Origin: Azospirillum thiophilum
Lineage (GTDB): Bacteria; Pseudomonadota; Alphaproteobacteria; Azospirillales; Azospirillaceae
Direction: 5' to 3'
Assembly (NCBI RefSeq): GCF_001305595.1
Contig: NZ_CP012401.1
Span: 1,375,001-1,439,000, forward strand
DNA length: 64,000 bases
Both the position numbers and the translations under genes were made by a program. How positions within the stretch are numbered: position 1 is the first letter of the stretch; every line of letters begins with the position of its first letter. Below are positions 18,078 to 30,302 of this stretch, piece by piece. The notes below the pieces were generated by a model, which was not told where the DNA came from, searched no databases, and worked only from the letters and a program-made list of their open reading frames with translations.

Positions 18078-18491
18078 TCACGGTCCCTTCGGCCGGCGCG
18101 GGCGCCAGATCGACAGGCATTCGGCTGCACTGTCACCGCCGCCGATTCCGTACCAGCCGGACCGGTCATGGAAGGAGAGGCTGTAGCGCCCCTTCGCATC
18201 GCGTTCGAAGCGGAAGACGGGGTGGTCGACCTCGGGCAGCAGCACCAGCAACCGGTCATGGTGGCGTCCCGACTCGCGCAGCACGCCGACCCAATGGCCG
18301 TTGCCCAGCTTCGGCTCGGCGACCGCGGCGAAGGCGTCCAGATCCTCCGGCGTGAAGCGGGCGCGGCAGAACTGGACGACGTTCGACGGCCGTTCGGCGG
18401 CCCGATCGGGGGAGCGTCCGGCCGGGTGAGTGCCGGTATCGGCGCCGGCGTCGGCTGTGGCGGCGGTGTCGGTCGTCGGCAGGATCGTCAT
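18078..18491 (-). CDS. Conserved hypothetical protein
   Basis: This 137-residue soluble protein has a low-complexity Ala/Thr/Asp N-terminus and then a compact domain: NVVQFCRARFTPEDLDAFAA, GNGHWVGVLRESGRHHDRL, and FRFERDAKGRYSLSFHD. Codon and base composition fit the host. I do not recognise a named family. It is divergent from the ATP synthase operon, separated by 420 bases. Confidence 0.6.
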   Translation of the reverse strand: MTILPTTDTAATADAGADTGTHPAGRSPDRAAERPSNVVQFCRARFTPEDLDAFAAVAEPKLGNGHWVGVLRESGRHHDRLLVLLPEVDHPVFRFERDAKGRYSLSFHDRSGWYGIGGGDSAAECLSIWRPRRPKGP

Positions 18492-18914
18492 GGGGGATGC
18501 CCTTGGTCTCGTTGACCGGATGCGGGTGGGACGAACCGAGGAACCGGCTCTGGGAAACGGGACGCGGCGGCGGCGAAGCGGCCGGAAGGGGGGGGCGGAG
18601 CATCCGCCCGCGCGATGTGGTCCGACCCTGGATCAGATTGGTTAACCTTGAATTAAGCCGGAGTCGGTGCCACTTCGAAGTCACAGCCGGTATGACCAGT
18701 CGAACGCGACTCGAGTCCTTGGCGGGCACAATTGCGACCAATGATTCCGCAGTTGCTCAAAACGCCGCAGTCAAATTGTCCAGACACCGTTGCGTAGGCG
18801 CGATTCCTGTGATATTGGACCGCTCGCTTTCGCGGCCGGGGTGTTTGTGCCTCGGGTTGACACCCTATAAGGCCGCCGAATTCACCGTCTACCGAACTCA
18901 ATTCGAGGGATCAG
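18492..18914. other. 423-base non-coding leader upstream of the ATP synthase operon
   Basis: No gene is supported here. A possible -35 hexamer TTGACA lies at 18857-18862, about 55 bases before the atpH start; a matching -10 is weak (around 18880). The stretch 18630-18800 is AT-richer than its neighbours and may hold the upstream promoter. Confidence 0.4.
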
Positions 18915-19484
18915 GTGGCATCCGAAGGAACAGGCGTATCCGAACTCGCCGCGCGTTACTCCACCGCGCTGTTCGAGCTTGCGGACGAAAACCAGGCGTT
19001 GGACACGGTCGCGAGCGACCTGACCACGCTGAAGCAGATCCTGGCCGAGAGCGCTGACCTCCGTCGCCTCGTCCGCAGCCCCGTCATCAGCCGCGCCGAC
19101 CAGGGCAAGGCCATGGCCGCCGTCCTTGACAGCGCCGGCCTGTCGGACCTGACCAAGCGCTTCATCGGGCTGGTGGCGGCCAACCGCCGCCTGTTCTCGA
19201 TCGACGGCATGATCGAGGGCTTCCTGGCCGAGCTGGCGCGCCGCCGCGGCGAGGTCACCGCCCACGTCACCTCGGCCCAGCCGCTGAGCGACGCCCAGCG
19301 CGCCGCCGTGATCGACGCGCTCAAGGCGTCCATCGGTTCCAAGGTGCTGGTGAACACCTCCGTCGATCCCGAGCTGATCGGCGGCATGATCGTTAAGTTC
19401 GGCTCGCGCATGGTCGATACCTCGGTGCGAACGAAGCTGAACAAATTGCAACTCGCCATGAAGGCCTCAGGGGGATCAGTCTGA
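18915..19484 (+). CDS. atpH: ATP synthase F1 subunit delta
   Basis: This 189-residue OSCP/delta subunit connects F1 to the peripheral stalk of F0. It begins with GTG at 18915 after GAGGGA. The typical blocks are present: [13 protein letters not shown] at the N-terminus and, near the end, [25 protein letters not shown]. It is the first gene of atpHAGDC; F0 genes are not here, which is usual for alphaproteobacteria. Its stop overlaps the atpA start by one base (TGATG). Confidence 0.95.
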   Translation: MASEGTGVSELAARYSTALFELADENQALDTVASDLTTLKQILAESADLRRLVRSPVISRADQGKAMAAVLDSAGLSDLTKRFIGLVAANRRLFSIDGMIEGFLAELARRRGEVTAHVTSAQPLSDAQRAAVIDALKASIGSKVLVNTSVDPELIGGMIVKFGSRMVDTSVRTKLNKLQLAMKASGGSV

Positions 19485-21013
19485 TGGATATCCGCGCCGC
19501 AGAAATCTCTGCGATCCTCAAGCAGCAGATCGCGAATTTCGGGACCGAGGCGGATGTCGCCGAGGTTGGTCAGGTCCTGTCGGTGGGTGACGGCGTCGCC
19601 CGCGTGCACGGCCTGGACAACGTCCGCGCCGGCGAGATGGTCGAGTTCCCCGGTGGCCTGCAGGGCATGGCGCTGAACCTCGAGACCGACAATGTCGGCA
19701 TCGTGATCTTCGGCGACGACCGCGGCATCAAGGAAGGCGACGTCGTCAAGCGCACCGGCACCATCGTGGACGTCCCCGTCGGCCGCGGCCTGCTGGGTCG
19801 CGTGGTCGACGGCCTGGGCAACCCGATCGACGGCAAGGGTCCGCTGGTCAACGTCGAGCGCAAGCGCGTCGAGGTCAAGGCCCCCGGCATCATCCCGCGC
19901 AAGTCGGTGCACGAGCCGATGCAGACCGGCCTCAAGGCCGTCGACAGCCTCGTTCCGATCGGGCGCGGCCAGCGCGAGCTGATCATCGGCGATCGCCAGA
20001 CCGGCAAGACCGCCGTCGTCATCGACACCTTCCTGAACCAGAAGCCGATCAACCAGGGCGACGACGAGAGCAAGAAGCTCTACTGCATCTACGTCGCCGT
20101 CGGCCAGAAGCGTTCGACCGTCGCCCAGATCGTCAAGACCCTGGAAGACGCCGGCGCCATGGAATACTCCATCGTCGTCGCCGCCACCGCGTCGGAGCCG
20201 GCTCCGCTGCAGTTCCTGGCGCCGTACACCGGCTGCACGATGGGCGAGTATTTCCGTGACAACGGCATGCACGCCCTGATCGTCTATGACGATCTGTCCA
20301 AGCAGGCCGTCGCCTACCGCCAGATGTCGCTGCTGCTCCGCCGTCCGCCGGGCCGCGAAGCCTATCCTGGCGACGTGTTCTACCTCCATAGCCGCCTGCT
20401 CGAGCGCGCCGCCAAGATGGGCGATGCCCACGGCAACGGCTCGCTGACCGCCCTGCCGGTCATCGAGACCCAGGCCGGCGACGTGTCCGCCTACATCCCG
20501 ACCAACGTGATCTCGATCACCGACGGTCAGATCTTCCTGGAAACCGGCCTGTTCTACAAGGGCATCCGCCCCGCCATCAACGTCGGCCTGTCGGTGAGCC
20601 GCGTCGGCTCCGCCGCCCAGATCAAGGCGATGAAGCAGGTCGCCGGCACCATCAAGATGGAACTCGCGCAGTACCGCGAGATGGCCGCCTTCGCCCAGTT
20701 CGCCTCGGACCTCGACGCCTCGACCCAGCGCCTGCTGGCCCGCGGCGCCCGCCTGACCGAGCTGCTGAAGCAGGGCCAGTTCCAGCCGCTGCCGGTCGAA
20801 GAGCAGGTCGTGTCGATCTTCGCCGGCGTGAAGGGCTACCTGGACGCCATCCGCGTCGAGGACGTGAACCGCTTCGAGGCCAAGTTCCTGTCGGAAATCC
20901 GCGCCAAGGGCGCCGATATCCTGGCGGCGATCCGCACCGACAAGCAGATCACCCCGGCGACCGAAGAGAAGCTGAAGGCGTTCCTCGACGGCTTCGCCAA
21001 GGTCTTCGCCTGA
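19484..21013 (+). CDS. atpA: ATP synthase F1 subunit alpha
   Basis: This 509-residue regulatory subunit carries the non-catalytic nucleotide sites of F1. Walker A is GDRQTGKT, and the alpha signature [17 protein letters not shown] is present near residue 365. The N-terminal [19 protein letters not shown] is the segment that binds the stalk. It is coupled to atpH by overlap. Confidence 0.97.
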   Translation: MDIRAAEISAILKQQIANFGTEADVAEVGQVLSVGDGVARVHGLDNVRAGEMVEFPGGLQGMALNLETDNVGIVIFGDDRGIKEGDVVKRTGTIVDVPVGRGLLGRVVDGLGNPIDGKGPLVNVERKRVEVKAPGIIPRKSVHEPMQTGLKAVDSLVPIGRGQRELIIGDRQTGKTAVVIDTFLNQKPINQGDDESKKLYCIYVAVGQKRSTVAQIVKTLEDAGAMEYSIVVAATASEPAPLQFLAPYTGCTMGEYFRDNGMHALIVYDDLSKQAVAYRQMSLLLRRPPGREAYPGDVFYLHSRLLERAAKMGDAHGNGSLTALPVIETQAGDVSAYIPTNVISITDGQIFLETGLFYKGIRPAINVGLSVSRVGSAAQIKAMKQVAGTIKMELAQYREMAAFAQFASDLDASTQRLLARGARLTELLKQGQFQPLPVEEQVVSIFAGVKGYLDAIRVEDVNRFEAKFLSEIRAKGADILAAIRTDKQITPATEEKLKAFLDGFAKVFA

Positions 21014-21095
21014 CCGACCGCGCGGGGGCGGGAAACCGCCCCCCACCGTCGGACGACGGGCACGGAACGACCTCGAGCGGAATTGAAGGGCCGGC

Positions 21096-21983
21096 ATGCC
21101 TAACCTCAAGGACCTAAAGAACCGGATCGCGAGCGTCCAGTCGACGCGCAAGATCACCTCGGCCATGAAGATGGTCGCGGCTTCCAAGCTGCGCCGCGCC
21201 CAGGAGCAGGCGGAAGCCAGCGGTCCCTACGCGGAGCGTATGGGCCGCATGCTGTCGTCGCTGGCCGCCAACGTGCAGGACAGCGGCAACGGGCCGAAGC
21301 TGATGACCGGGACGGGCGCCGACAAGGTGCATCTGCTGGTCGTCATCAGCTCCGACCGCGGCCTGTGCGGCGCCTTCAACGGCTCCATCGTCCGCGAGGC
21401 CAAGCGTCAGATCGCCCGCCTGCAGGGCGAGGGCAAGACCGTGAAGCTGCTGACCGTGGGCCGCAAGGGCCGCGACCAGCTGAAGCGCGATTTCTCCTCG
21501 CTGATCGTCGAGAGCTACGAGGATGTCGGCCGCCGCCGTCTCGGCTTCGCCGATGCCGACATGGTGGCGTCGAAGGTGCTGGCGATGTTCGACGCCGGTG
21601 AGTTCGACGTCTGCTCGGTCGTCTTCAACAAGTTCAAGTCGGCGATCTCGCAGATCGTGACGGTTCAGCAGCTCATTCCCTTCGCGCCTCCGGCGTCGGC
21701 GCAGGCCGCCGCATCGGACGAAGCCAAGGCGATCTACGAGTTCGAGCCGGACGAGGAGCAGATCCTCGCCGAACTGCTGCCGCGCAACCTGTCGATCCAG
21801 ATCTACCGCGCCCTCCTGGAGAGCGCCGCGTCCGAACAGGGCGCCCGGATGACCGCGATGGACAATGCGACGCGCAACGCCGGCGACATGATCAACAAGC
21901 TGACGATCACCTACAACCGGACGCGCCAGGCCTACATCACCAAGGAGCTGATCGAGATCATCTCCGGTGCCGAGGCCCTGTAA
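21096..21983 (+). CDS. atpG: ATP synthase F1 subunit gamma
   Basis: This 295-residue protein forms the central rotor shaft of F1. The long N- and C-terminal helices that make the coiled coil are recognisable ([20 protein letters not shown], and [19 protein letters not shown] near the end), as is the [10 protein letters not shown] block. A GAAGGG site lies upstream of the ATG. Confidence 0.96.
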   Translation: MPNLKDLKNRIASVQSTRKITSAMKMVAASKLRRAQEQAEASGPYAERMGRMLSSLAANVQDSGNGPKLMTGTGADKVHLLVVISSDRGLCGAFNGSIVREAKRQIARLQGEGKTVKLLTVGRKGRDQLKRDFSSLIVESYEDVGRRRLGFADADMVASKVLAMFDAGEFDVCSVVFNKFKSAISQIVTVQQLIPFAPPASAQAAASDEAKAIYEFEPDEEQILAELLPRNLSIQIYRALLESAASEQGARMTAMDNATRNAGDMINKLTITYNRTRQAYITKELIEIISGAEAL

Positions 21984-22002
21984 CGCCGCATCCGACCTGT
22001 AG

Positions 22003-23490
<1,488 letters not shown>

Positions 23491-23567
23491 TCCCATCCGG
23501 GATTGCGGCATCCCGGCCCGGCCCGATCCCGAAAGGGGCGCGGCCGGACGGGAATCGACATCAGCAT

Positions 23568-23599
23568 ACCCCCTCCCTCCCGTAACGGGGGAGGGGGTT
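23568..23599. repeat. CCCTCCC/GGGAGGG inverted repeat between atpD and atpC
   Basis: An inverted repeat of ACCCCCTCCC type with arms joined by CGTAAC is inserted between atpD and atpC. It is a short relative of the larger repeats at 55447, 59457 and 62980 and may modulate expression of atpC relative to atpD. Confidence 0.65.
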
Positions 23600-23624
23600 C
23601 CTATGAAGAGGCACCAGGAAACCC

Positions 23625-24041
23625 ATGGCCGATAAAGTCGAATTCGAGCTGGTCTCGCCGGAAAAGCTGCTGAAGTCGCAGCCCGTGGACATGGTCGTGG
23701 TGCCGGGTTCGGAAGGCGATTTCGGCGTGCTCGCCGGTCATTCGCCGATGATCTCGACCGTGCGTCCGGGTGTCATCGACGTCTATGAGGGCGACCGCAT
23801 CGTCGACCGCGTGTTCGTCGCCGGCGGCTTCGCCGAGGTCACCGAGGCCCGCTGCACCGTGCTGGCCGAGGAAGCGGTGGCGCTGGCCGATCTGAACCGC
23901 GGCGCGGTCGAGCAGCAGATCAAGGATCTGTCCGAGGATCTGGACGACAGCAAGTCGGATGCCGAGCGGGCCACCGCTGAGTCCAAGCTGGCCGTCGCGC
24001 GCGCCAAGCTGGAGGCGTTGAGCCAGTCGTCCGCCCACTGA
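23625..24041 (+). CDS. atpC: ATP synthase F1 subunit epsilon
   Basis: This 138-residue subunit couples gamma to the c ring and can inhibit ATP hydrolysis. The beta-sandwich (VEFELVSPEKLL, PGSEGDFGVLAGHSPMI) and the C-terminal helical hairpin (ERATAESKLAVARAKLEAL) are both present. AGGAAA precedes the ATG. Last gene of the operon. Confidence 0.93.
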   Translation: MADKVEFELVSPEKLLKSQPVDMVVVPGSEGDFGVLAGHSPMISTVRPGVIDVYEGDRIVDRVFVAGGFAEVTEARCTVLAEEAVALADLNRGAVEQQIKDLSEDLDDSKSDAERATAESKLAVARAKLEALSQSSAH

Positions 24042-24092
24042 GCGGAGCTGGGCCGGGGAAGTCCCGGGCAAACGGCGTAGAGTCCTTCAGTC

Positions 24093-24126
24093 GAACGGGC
24101 GGCTTGGGTATCCAGGCCGCCCGTTC
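24093..24126 (+). terminator. Candidate end-of-operon hairpin after atpC
   Basis: GAACGGGCGGC (24093-24103) pairs exactly with GCCGCCCGTTC (24116-24126). There is no T run after it, so it may be an RNA-stabilising hairpin rather than a classical terminator. Confidence 0.45.
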
Positions 24127-24243
24127 GCGTTGCGAGTCGGTTGCATCCCTCCAAAGAGCGACTACATTCGAAGGCCGGCCCCCCCGGGACATTGACCACG
24201 GCCGCCACCGGTGCGGCCCCGAACGAGGCGGATACAGCGGATC

Positions 24244-25068
24244 ATGGCGCGTGCTCACTGGCGGATCGACGAGCTTCCCTGGGATCTTTTCGATGCCAAC
24301 CAGGTCGATCCCGACCTGGTCCCACTGATCAAGGCGGCGGCGCTGGTCGAGTTCAACGCCCACGACTACACCGCCTATCTCTGCAACGTCTTCAAGGACG
24401 ATCCCGAGTTCCAGGAGGTCGCCCATGTCTGGGCGGAGGAGGAGGTGCAGCATGGCGAGGCGCTGGGCCGCTGGGCCGAGCTGATCGATCCGGCCTTCGA
24501 TTTCCGCGGGGCGGTCGAACGGTTCCGTGCCGGCTACCGGGTGCCGATCGAGCTCGACGCCTCGGTCCGCGGCTCGCGCACCGGCGAGATGATCGCCCGC
24601 TGCATGGTGGAGACCGGCACCAGCTCCTACTATGCCGCCATCGGCGATTCGACCGACGAGCCGGTGCTGAAGGAGATCTGCCGTAACATCGCCGCCGACG
24701 AGCTGCGCCACTACAAGATCTTCTACATCTACGCCAAGAAGTACCTGGAGCGTGAAGGGCTGAACCGGGTCCAGCGGCTGAAGGTCGCCCTGTCGCGCAT
24801 CGGCGAGTCCGAGGACGACGAGCTGGCCTACGCGTATTACGCCGCCAACGCCCCGGCCGACGCTGCCTATGAGCACAAGTTCTACAACGCCGCCTACATG
24901 CGCCGCGCCTATGGCCGCTACCGCCGCAAGCATGTCGACCGTGCCGTCGCCATGGTGTTCAAGGCCTGCGGGTTGAAGCCGCACACCCGCCTGTGCACGC
25001 TGGCCTCCCGCGGCGCCTGGTGGCTGGTCGACCGCCGCGCCAGGAAGCTGGCGGCCCAGCCGGTCTGA
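24244..25068 (+). CDS. Ferritin-like diiron-fold protein of unknown function
   Basis: This 274-residue all-helical protein has the paired metal motifs of the ferritin-like superfamily: E67-x-x-H70 in WAEEEVQH, E123 in MVETGTSS and E153-x-x-H156 in ADELRH. An N-terminal LPWDLFD resembles the LPWDSFD of the diiron oxygenase at 55576, so the two may be distant relatives. The fold is shared with acyl-ACP desaturases and AurF-type oxygenases; no electron donor is next to it. The start at 24244 is chosen over 24211 for the MARAHWRIDELPW beginning. Its task is not known. Confidence 0.75.
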   Translation: MARAHWRIDELPWDLFDANQVDPDLVPLIKAAALVEFNAHDYTAYLCNVFKDDPEFQEVAHVWAEEEVQHGEALGRWAELIDPAFDFRGAVERFRAGYRVPIELDASVRGSRTGEMIARCMVETGTSSYYAAIGDSTDEPVLKEICRNIAADELRHYKIFYIYAKKYLEREGLNRVQRLKVALSRIGESEDDELAYAYYAANAPADAAYEHKFYNAAYMRRAYGRYRRKHVDRAVAMVFKACGLKPHTRLCTLASRGAWWLVDRRARKLAAQPV

Positions 25069-25172
25069 CGGCGGACCCGACGGCCCGCATTTCCGGAAGG
25101 GTGGCAGCGGCGGCGCCATTGAGGTAGCCGTTACATCACCAACCACGAAACACCCGAACGGGATCCGGACAC

Positions 25173-25787
25173 ATGAAGCTCTATTACAAGCCGGGCGCCT
25201 GCTCGCTGTCGCCGCACATCGTCCTGCGCGAGGCCGGGCTGCCCTTCGAGCTGGTCAAGGTCGACCTCGCTGCCAAGACGCTTGAGGACGGCAGCGACTT
25301 CCGCGCGGTGAACCCGAAGGGGCAGGTGCCGGCCCTGGCGCTCGACGGCGGCGGGATCCTGACCGAAGGGGCGGTGATCGTCCAGTACATCGCCGACCAG
25401 GCGCCGGACAGCGGCCTGATCCCGCCGGCCGGCAGCCTGGAGCGCTACCGTGTCCAGGAACTGCTGAACTTCATCGGTTCGGAACTGCACAAGGGCGTTG
25501 TCCCACTGTTCCCGATGCTGAAGGACGTGGTGTCCGAGACCTACAAGGGCTTCGCCGCCAAGGTGCTGGGCGCCAAGCTGGCGCTGCTCGACCATGAGTT
25601 GGAGGGAAAGGCCTATCTGACCGGCGACGGCTTCACCGTCGCCGACGCCTATGCCTTCACGGTGCTGAGCTGGCTGCCGCGCATCGGCTTCGACCTGACG
25701 CCCTGGCCGAACCTCGTCGTCTTCGTCGAGCGGGTCGCCGCCCGTCCGGCGGTGCAGGCTGCGCTCGCCGCGGAAGCGCAGGGCTGA
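25173..25787 (+). CDS. gst: Glutathione S-transferase, beta-class-like
   Basis: This 204-residue cytosolic GST begins MKLYYKPGACSLSPHI, with the Cys10 and SxSP features of beta-class enzymes such as GstA. The thioredoxin-fold glutathione site NPKGQVPAL (cis-Pro) and ILTEGAVIVQYI follow, then an all-helical C-terminal domain. Typical role: detoxification or redox reactions with glutathione. It is a single gene ended by a strong terminator. Confidence 0.9.
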   Translation: MKLYYKPGACSLSPHIVLREAGLPFELVKVDLAAKTLEDGSDFRAVNPKGQVPALALDGGGILTEGAVIVQYIADQAPDSGLIPPAGSLERYRVQELLNFIGSELHKGVVPLFPMLKDVVSETYKGFAAKVLGAKLALLDHELEGKAYLTGDGFTVADAYAFTVLSWLPRIGFDLTPWPNLVVFVERVAARPAVQAALAAEAQG

Positions 25788-25806
25788 CATCACCAAGCGT
25801 CCCGGA

Positions 25807-25850
25807 CAAGAAAAAGGCCCCGTCTCGGTAGAGACGGGGCCTTTTTCTTG
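25807..25850. terminator. Bidirectional Rho-independent terminator
   Basis: A perfect 20-bp stem (AAAAAGGCCCCGTCTC at its core) with a GGTA loop and T/A tracts on both sides lies between the convergent gst and the helicase gene. Confidence 0.92.
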
Positions 25851-25864
25851 TCGATTACCGGGCG

Positions 25865-27370
<1,506 letters not shown>

Positions 27371-27677
27371 GGAAGCGATGGTCCTGGTCACCAGAATGGG
27401 GGCCGCGCCAGGAGGGAGCGGCCGGGCTTGCGCGCTCCGCGGCGGGTTGGCGCGGAGCCGTCGGGCGGCGGGCGAGATGGCACGCGCAAGTCCTGCGCGG
27501 CGCCGGGCGCCGTCCGACTCTGGACACATAGGGCCGGCGGCTTGATTTGGCAAGAAAACTCGGCGCGCGGCAGGCGTGCGCAGGGTGGAACGGCTTGGAG
27601 GAGGGGGGTGGGGAAGGAGCGCGGGCCGCCGCGGGGGCGCCGCGGCATAGCGTCGCGCCCCGGTGCGCCTTCGAGCC
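27371..27677. other. 307-base gap between sodC and the helicase
   Basis: The gap is non-coding and very GC-rich, with no recognisable RNA. It should contain the helicase promoter on its right-hand minus strand; the 5' half near 27640 has a C/G-rich palindromic patch (GCCGCGGGGGCGCCGCGG). Confidence 0.4.
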
Positions 27678-28241
27678 TTACGGCTTCTTGATGACGCCGC
27701 AGGCGATGCGGTCGCCTGAGTTGCCGGCCGGCTGGCTGAGATAATCGTCGGGCTGGGCATGGACGACGATCGAGGTGCCGCCCTGCTTGAACAGGCCGTC
27801 GGCGCCGTCGGTCAGCGTCACCATGTGGGTGATCGCCTCGAACCCGGCCTTGCCGGACTCGTTGGCCCAGATGTTGGGAAGCTCGCCGTAATGCATGTGC
27901 TCGGCTTCGAGCCCGTGCTTGGCGCCCTGGGCGGCGAAATGGCCGCCGGCAGCCTTGAAATCGGGCGTGCAGGCGCCGTTCTCATGGATGTGGATGCCAT
28001 GCCAGCCCGGCGCCAGACCTTCGAGCTGGCCATGCACCAGGATGCCGTGCGGGAATTTGGTGAAGGTGACGGTGCCCAGCGGCTTGCCCTGCGCATCGGC
28101 GACGGCGGCCTGGGCGGCAGGGGCGGGAGCGGGGGCAGAGGCGGGAGCGGATTGCTGGGCGAGTGCCGGAGCGGCCAGCAGGGCCAGTCCGGCGCACAGC
28201 AGGGCCGGGGCGGTCCATGCGCGGGTCATGAGGCGGGTCAT
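27678..28241 (-). CDS. sodC: Periplasmic Cu/Zn superoxide dismutase
   Basis: This 187-residue SodC has a signal peptide ([19 protein letters not shown]) and an Ala/Pro linker, then the SOD domain. The copper and zinc ligands appear in HGIHIHE (81-87), [12 protein letters not shown] (99-110) and EHMHYGE (114-120), with the later copper histidine in [10 protein letters not shown] and a final ACGVI disulfide. One oddity: the zinc-ligand Asp in the usual HxGDL motif is Glu here (E120, HYGEL). GGAGGAA lies upstream of the 28241 start. The gene is divergent from a Fur-family regulator, which suggests iron/oxidative-stress control. Confidence 0.93.
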   Translation of the reverse strand: MTRLMTRAWTAPALLCAGLALLAAPALAQQSAPASAPAPAPAAQAAVADAQGKPLGTVTFTKFPHGILVHGQLEGLAPGWHGIHIHENGACTPDFKAAGGHFAAQGAKHGLEAEHMHYGELPNIWANESGKAGFEAITHMVTLTDGADGLFKQGGTSIVVHAQPDDYLSQPAGNSGDRIACGVIKKP

Positions 28242-28382
28242 GAGGGGCGTTCCTCCATGTTGGCCGGGCCGCGGACGGCACCGGCGGAACAGCGACATCG
28301 GGTCGCCTGCGAAACCGCTCTGGGATTGCGAACGGTTTTCAGTATGATGGGGGTCTCGGCAAGCAATGACCAGGGTTGGGTT

Positions 28383-28805
28383 ATGACGTCGCGTCTGGAA
28401 GCGTTGTGTATGGAGAAGGGGCTGAAGATGACCGGGCAGCGCCGTGTCATCTCCCAGGTGTTGTCGGAGGCCGACGACCATCCCGACGTCGAGGAGGTGC
28501 ATCGCCGGGCGGTCCGGATCGACCCGCGCATCTCGATCGCCACCGTCTACCGCACCATGCGGTTGCTGGAGGACGCGCAGGTGATCGAGCGCGTCGATCT
28601 CGGCGACGGCCGCGCGCGGTACGAGGAGGCGACGGCCGATCACCACCATCACCTGATCGACACCCGCACCGGGCGGATCATCGAGTTCGCCAGCCCCGAG
28701 CTGGAGGCGATGAAGGAACGCATCGCCCGCGAACTCGGCTACAAGATCGTCGGGCACCGGCTGGAAATCTACGGCGTGCCCCTGGATGAGGAGGAGCGTC
28801 CATGA
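28383..28805 (+). CDS. fur: Fur-family metalloregulator (alphaproteobacterial Fur/Mur type)
   Basis: This 140-residue DNA-binding repressor has a winged helix (ISIATVYRTMRLLEDAQVI) and the metal-binding H-rich block DHHHHLIDTRTGRIIEF (86-102), where the usual HDH is HHH. There is no CxxC structural zinc site (only Cys9), typical of alphaproteobacterial Fur/Mur. It is divergent from sodC and translationally coupled to the next small gene. Whether it senses iron or manganese cannot be decided from sequence. Confidence 0.88.
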   Translation: MTSRLEALCMEKGLKMTGQRRVISQVLSEADDHPDVEEVHRRAVRIDPRISIATVYRTMRLLEDAQVIERVDLGDGRARYEEATADHHHHLIDTRTGRIIEFASPELEAMKERIARELGYKIVGHRLEIYGVPLDEEERP

Positions 28806-29026
28806 CCGACCCCCGTTTCTTCGAGGTCGACCCGCCTCCCGCCGACGTCATCGCCTGCCGCGATGCGGTGCAGCGCTGCTATTCCGGCCTGTGCCGCTGC
28901 GGCCAGCCGGAACGCTATGCGCTGGAGGCCGCAGTCACCGTCTATCGCTATCACCATCCTGAAATCCCGCCGGCCCAGGCGGAGACCATCGTCAGCCATT
29001 GGGTCGCCGGTCCGGTCCGGCACTGA
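28802..29026 (+). CDS. Small hypothetical protein coupled to fur
   Basis: This 74-residue protein overlaps the fur stop by four bases (ATGA). It has a cysteine cluster (CYSGLCRCG) in a helical segment and a C-terminal histidine-containing region (VYRYHHPEIPPAQAETIVSHW). The clustered Cys and His could bind metal, which would fit its coupling to fur, but no family is recognised. Confidence 0.65.
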   Translation: MTDPRFFEVDPPPADVIACRDAVQRCYSGLCRCGQPERYALEAAVTVYRYHHPEIPPAQAETIVSHWVAGPVRH

Positions 29027-29335
29027 GACGGTTTTGTGAAAATAGTCCTTCCTCGAAGCGGCTAAAAATCCTACAACCAGCCTTGTCAAGGCGACAGCTC
29101 CATCCATCCGGACCTGACGCCTGACGGCACCAGAGCTCCCCCCTCGCTTCGGTCCGAAAAGGGCCGGCCGGAAAACCGAAAGGCCCGGCCGGCCCTTTTC
29201 ATTTTCGCGTTCCGCCCGCGGCCGGCGGTGCGTCCCTCGGCGCACTCCGACAACCGGATGGCGGAACGAGCCCCTCCCGCATGGTCTCCCCCTGCGCCCG
29301 CGGGATCCGCAGGAACGCGAAAGGAAAAATCACCC
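29027..29335. other. 309-base gap between fur operon and phage module
   Basis: The gap holds one hairpin terminator (29156-29200) and no supported gene. It is the left flank of the phage-like block; no tRNA or repeat that could be an attachment site was seen. Confidence 0.5.
29156..29200. terminator. Rho-independent terminator after the fur operon
   Basis: GAAAAGGGCCGGCCGG (29156-29171) is the exact complement of 29185-29200, which ends in CCCTTTTC, with a 13-base loop. Confidence 0.8.
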
Positions 29336-30154
29336 ATGTCGACCACGATCGCCCAGGCGTTCGTCAAGCAGTTCGAGCGCGAGGTCCATGAAGCCTACCA
29401 GCGCATGGGCTCCAAGCTGCGCAACACGGTGCGCGGCAAGAACAACGTGCAGGGTGCCTCCACCGTCTTCCAGAAGGTGGGCAAGGGCGCGGCCTCCACC
29501 AAATCGCGCCACGGCGCCGTCCCGGTGATGAACCTGGACCACACGCCGGTCGAGTGCGCGCTGTACGACTTCTATGCCGGCGACTGGGTCGACCGGCTGG
29601 ACGAGTTGAAGACCAACATTGACGAGCGGCAGATCATCGCCAATGCCGGCGCCTATGCGCTGGGCCGCAAGACCGACGAACTGCTGATCGCCGAGCTGGA
29701 CAAGTCGACCAACCATGCCGGCGCCGCCACCGACGGCCTGACCAAGGCCAAGGTGCTGGAGGCCTTCGAGATGATGGGCGAGGCCGACGTGCCGGACGAC
29801 GGCCAGCGCTATGCCGTCGTCGGCTGGAAGCAGTGGAGCCAACTGCTGGGGATCGACGAGTTCGCCAGCACCGACTATGTCGGACCGGACGAGCTGCCCT
29901 GGCGCGGCACCCAGGCCAAGCGCTGGCTCGGCACGCTGTGGGTTCCCCATTCCGGCCTGACGCTGAACGGCGGCGTCCGCCTGTGCCATTGGTACCACAA
30001 GACGGCGATCGGCCACGCGGCGGGTGCCGACGTGAAGACCGACATCACCTGGCACGGCGACCGCGCGGCGCATTTCGTCAACAACATGATGAGCCAGGGC
30101 GCCGCGCTGATCGACGGCTCGGGCGTGGTGACGCTGCGCTGCCTGGAGAGCTGA
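29336..30154 (+). CDS. Phage major capsid protein
   Basis: This 272-residue virion protein starts MSTTIAQAFVKQFEREVHEA. Its features are an N-terminal helical arm (YQRMGSKLRNTVRGKNNVQG), a central domain with TDELLIAELDKSTNHAG and a C-terminal run with RLCHWYHKTAIGHAAG. These features match the podovirus-type capsid proteins sometimes called Phage_capsid_2. It is followed by tail genes, supporting the assignment. AAAGGAAAAA precedes the ATG at 29336. No scaffold or protease gene is adjacent. Confidence 0.75.
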   Translation: MSTTIAQAFVKQFEREVHEAYQRMGSKLRNTVRGKNNVQGASTVFQKVGKGAASTKSRHGAVPVMNLDHTPVECALYDFYAGDWVDRLDELKTNIDERQIIANAGAYALGRKTDELLIAELDKSTNHAGAATDGLTKAKVLEAFEMMGEADVPDDGQRYAVVGWKQWSQLLGIDEFASTDYVGPDELPWRGTQAKRWLGTLWVPHSGLTLNGGVRLCHWYHKTAIGHAAGADVKTDITWHGDRAAHFVNNMMSQGAALIDGSGVVTLRCLES

Positions 30155-30302
30155 GCCGCGGCGTCGTGCCTTTGCTCGACGCGCGACGCCGCAGCTTCTC
30201 ACTGAATCCTCCCCATGCATCCCCCTCACCCCGACCCTCTCCCCGGGGGGGAGAGGGGGATGTCGGCCGTATTCCCCACACAAAATCCGGAGTCTTCCGT
30301 CC
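30155..30302. repeat. Short inverted repeat in the capsid-to-next-gene gap (30218-30262)
   Basis: CATCCCCCTC and GAGAGGGGGATG bracket a C/G-rich centre at 30218-30262, a relative of the CCCTCCC repeat family found elsewhere in the window. The rest of the 148-base gap holds no gene. Confidence 0.55.

Noticed and set aside
18956-21187. Long minus-strand frame opposite atpHA
   Set aside because: Its composition is rich in His, Arg, Gly and Asp, as expected for antisense of a GC-rich gene; atpH and atpA are secure.
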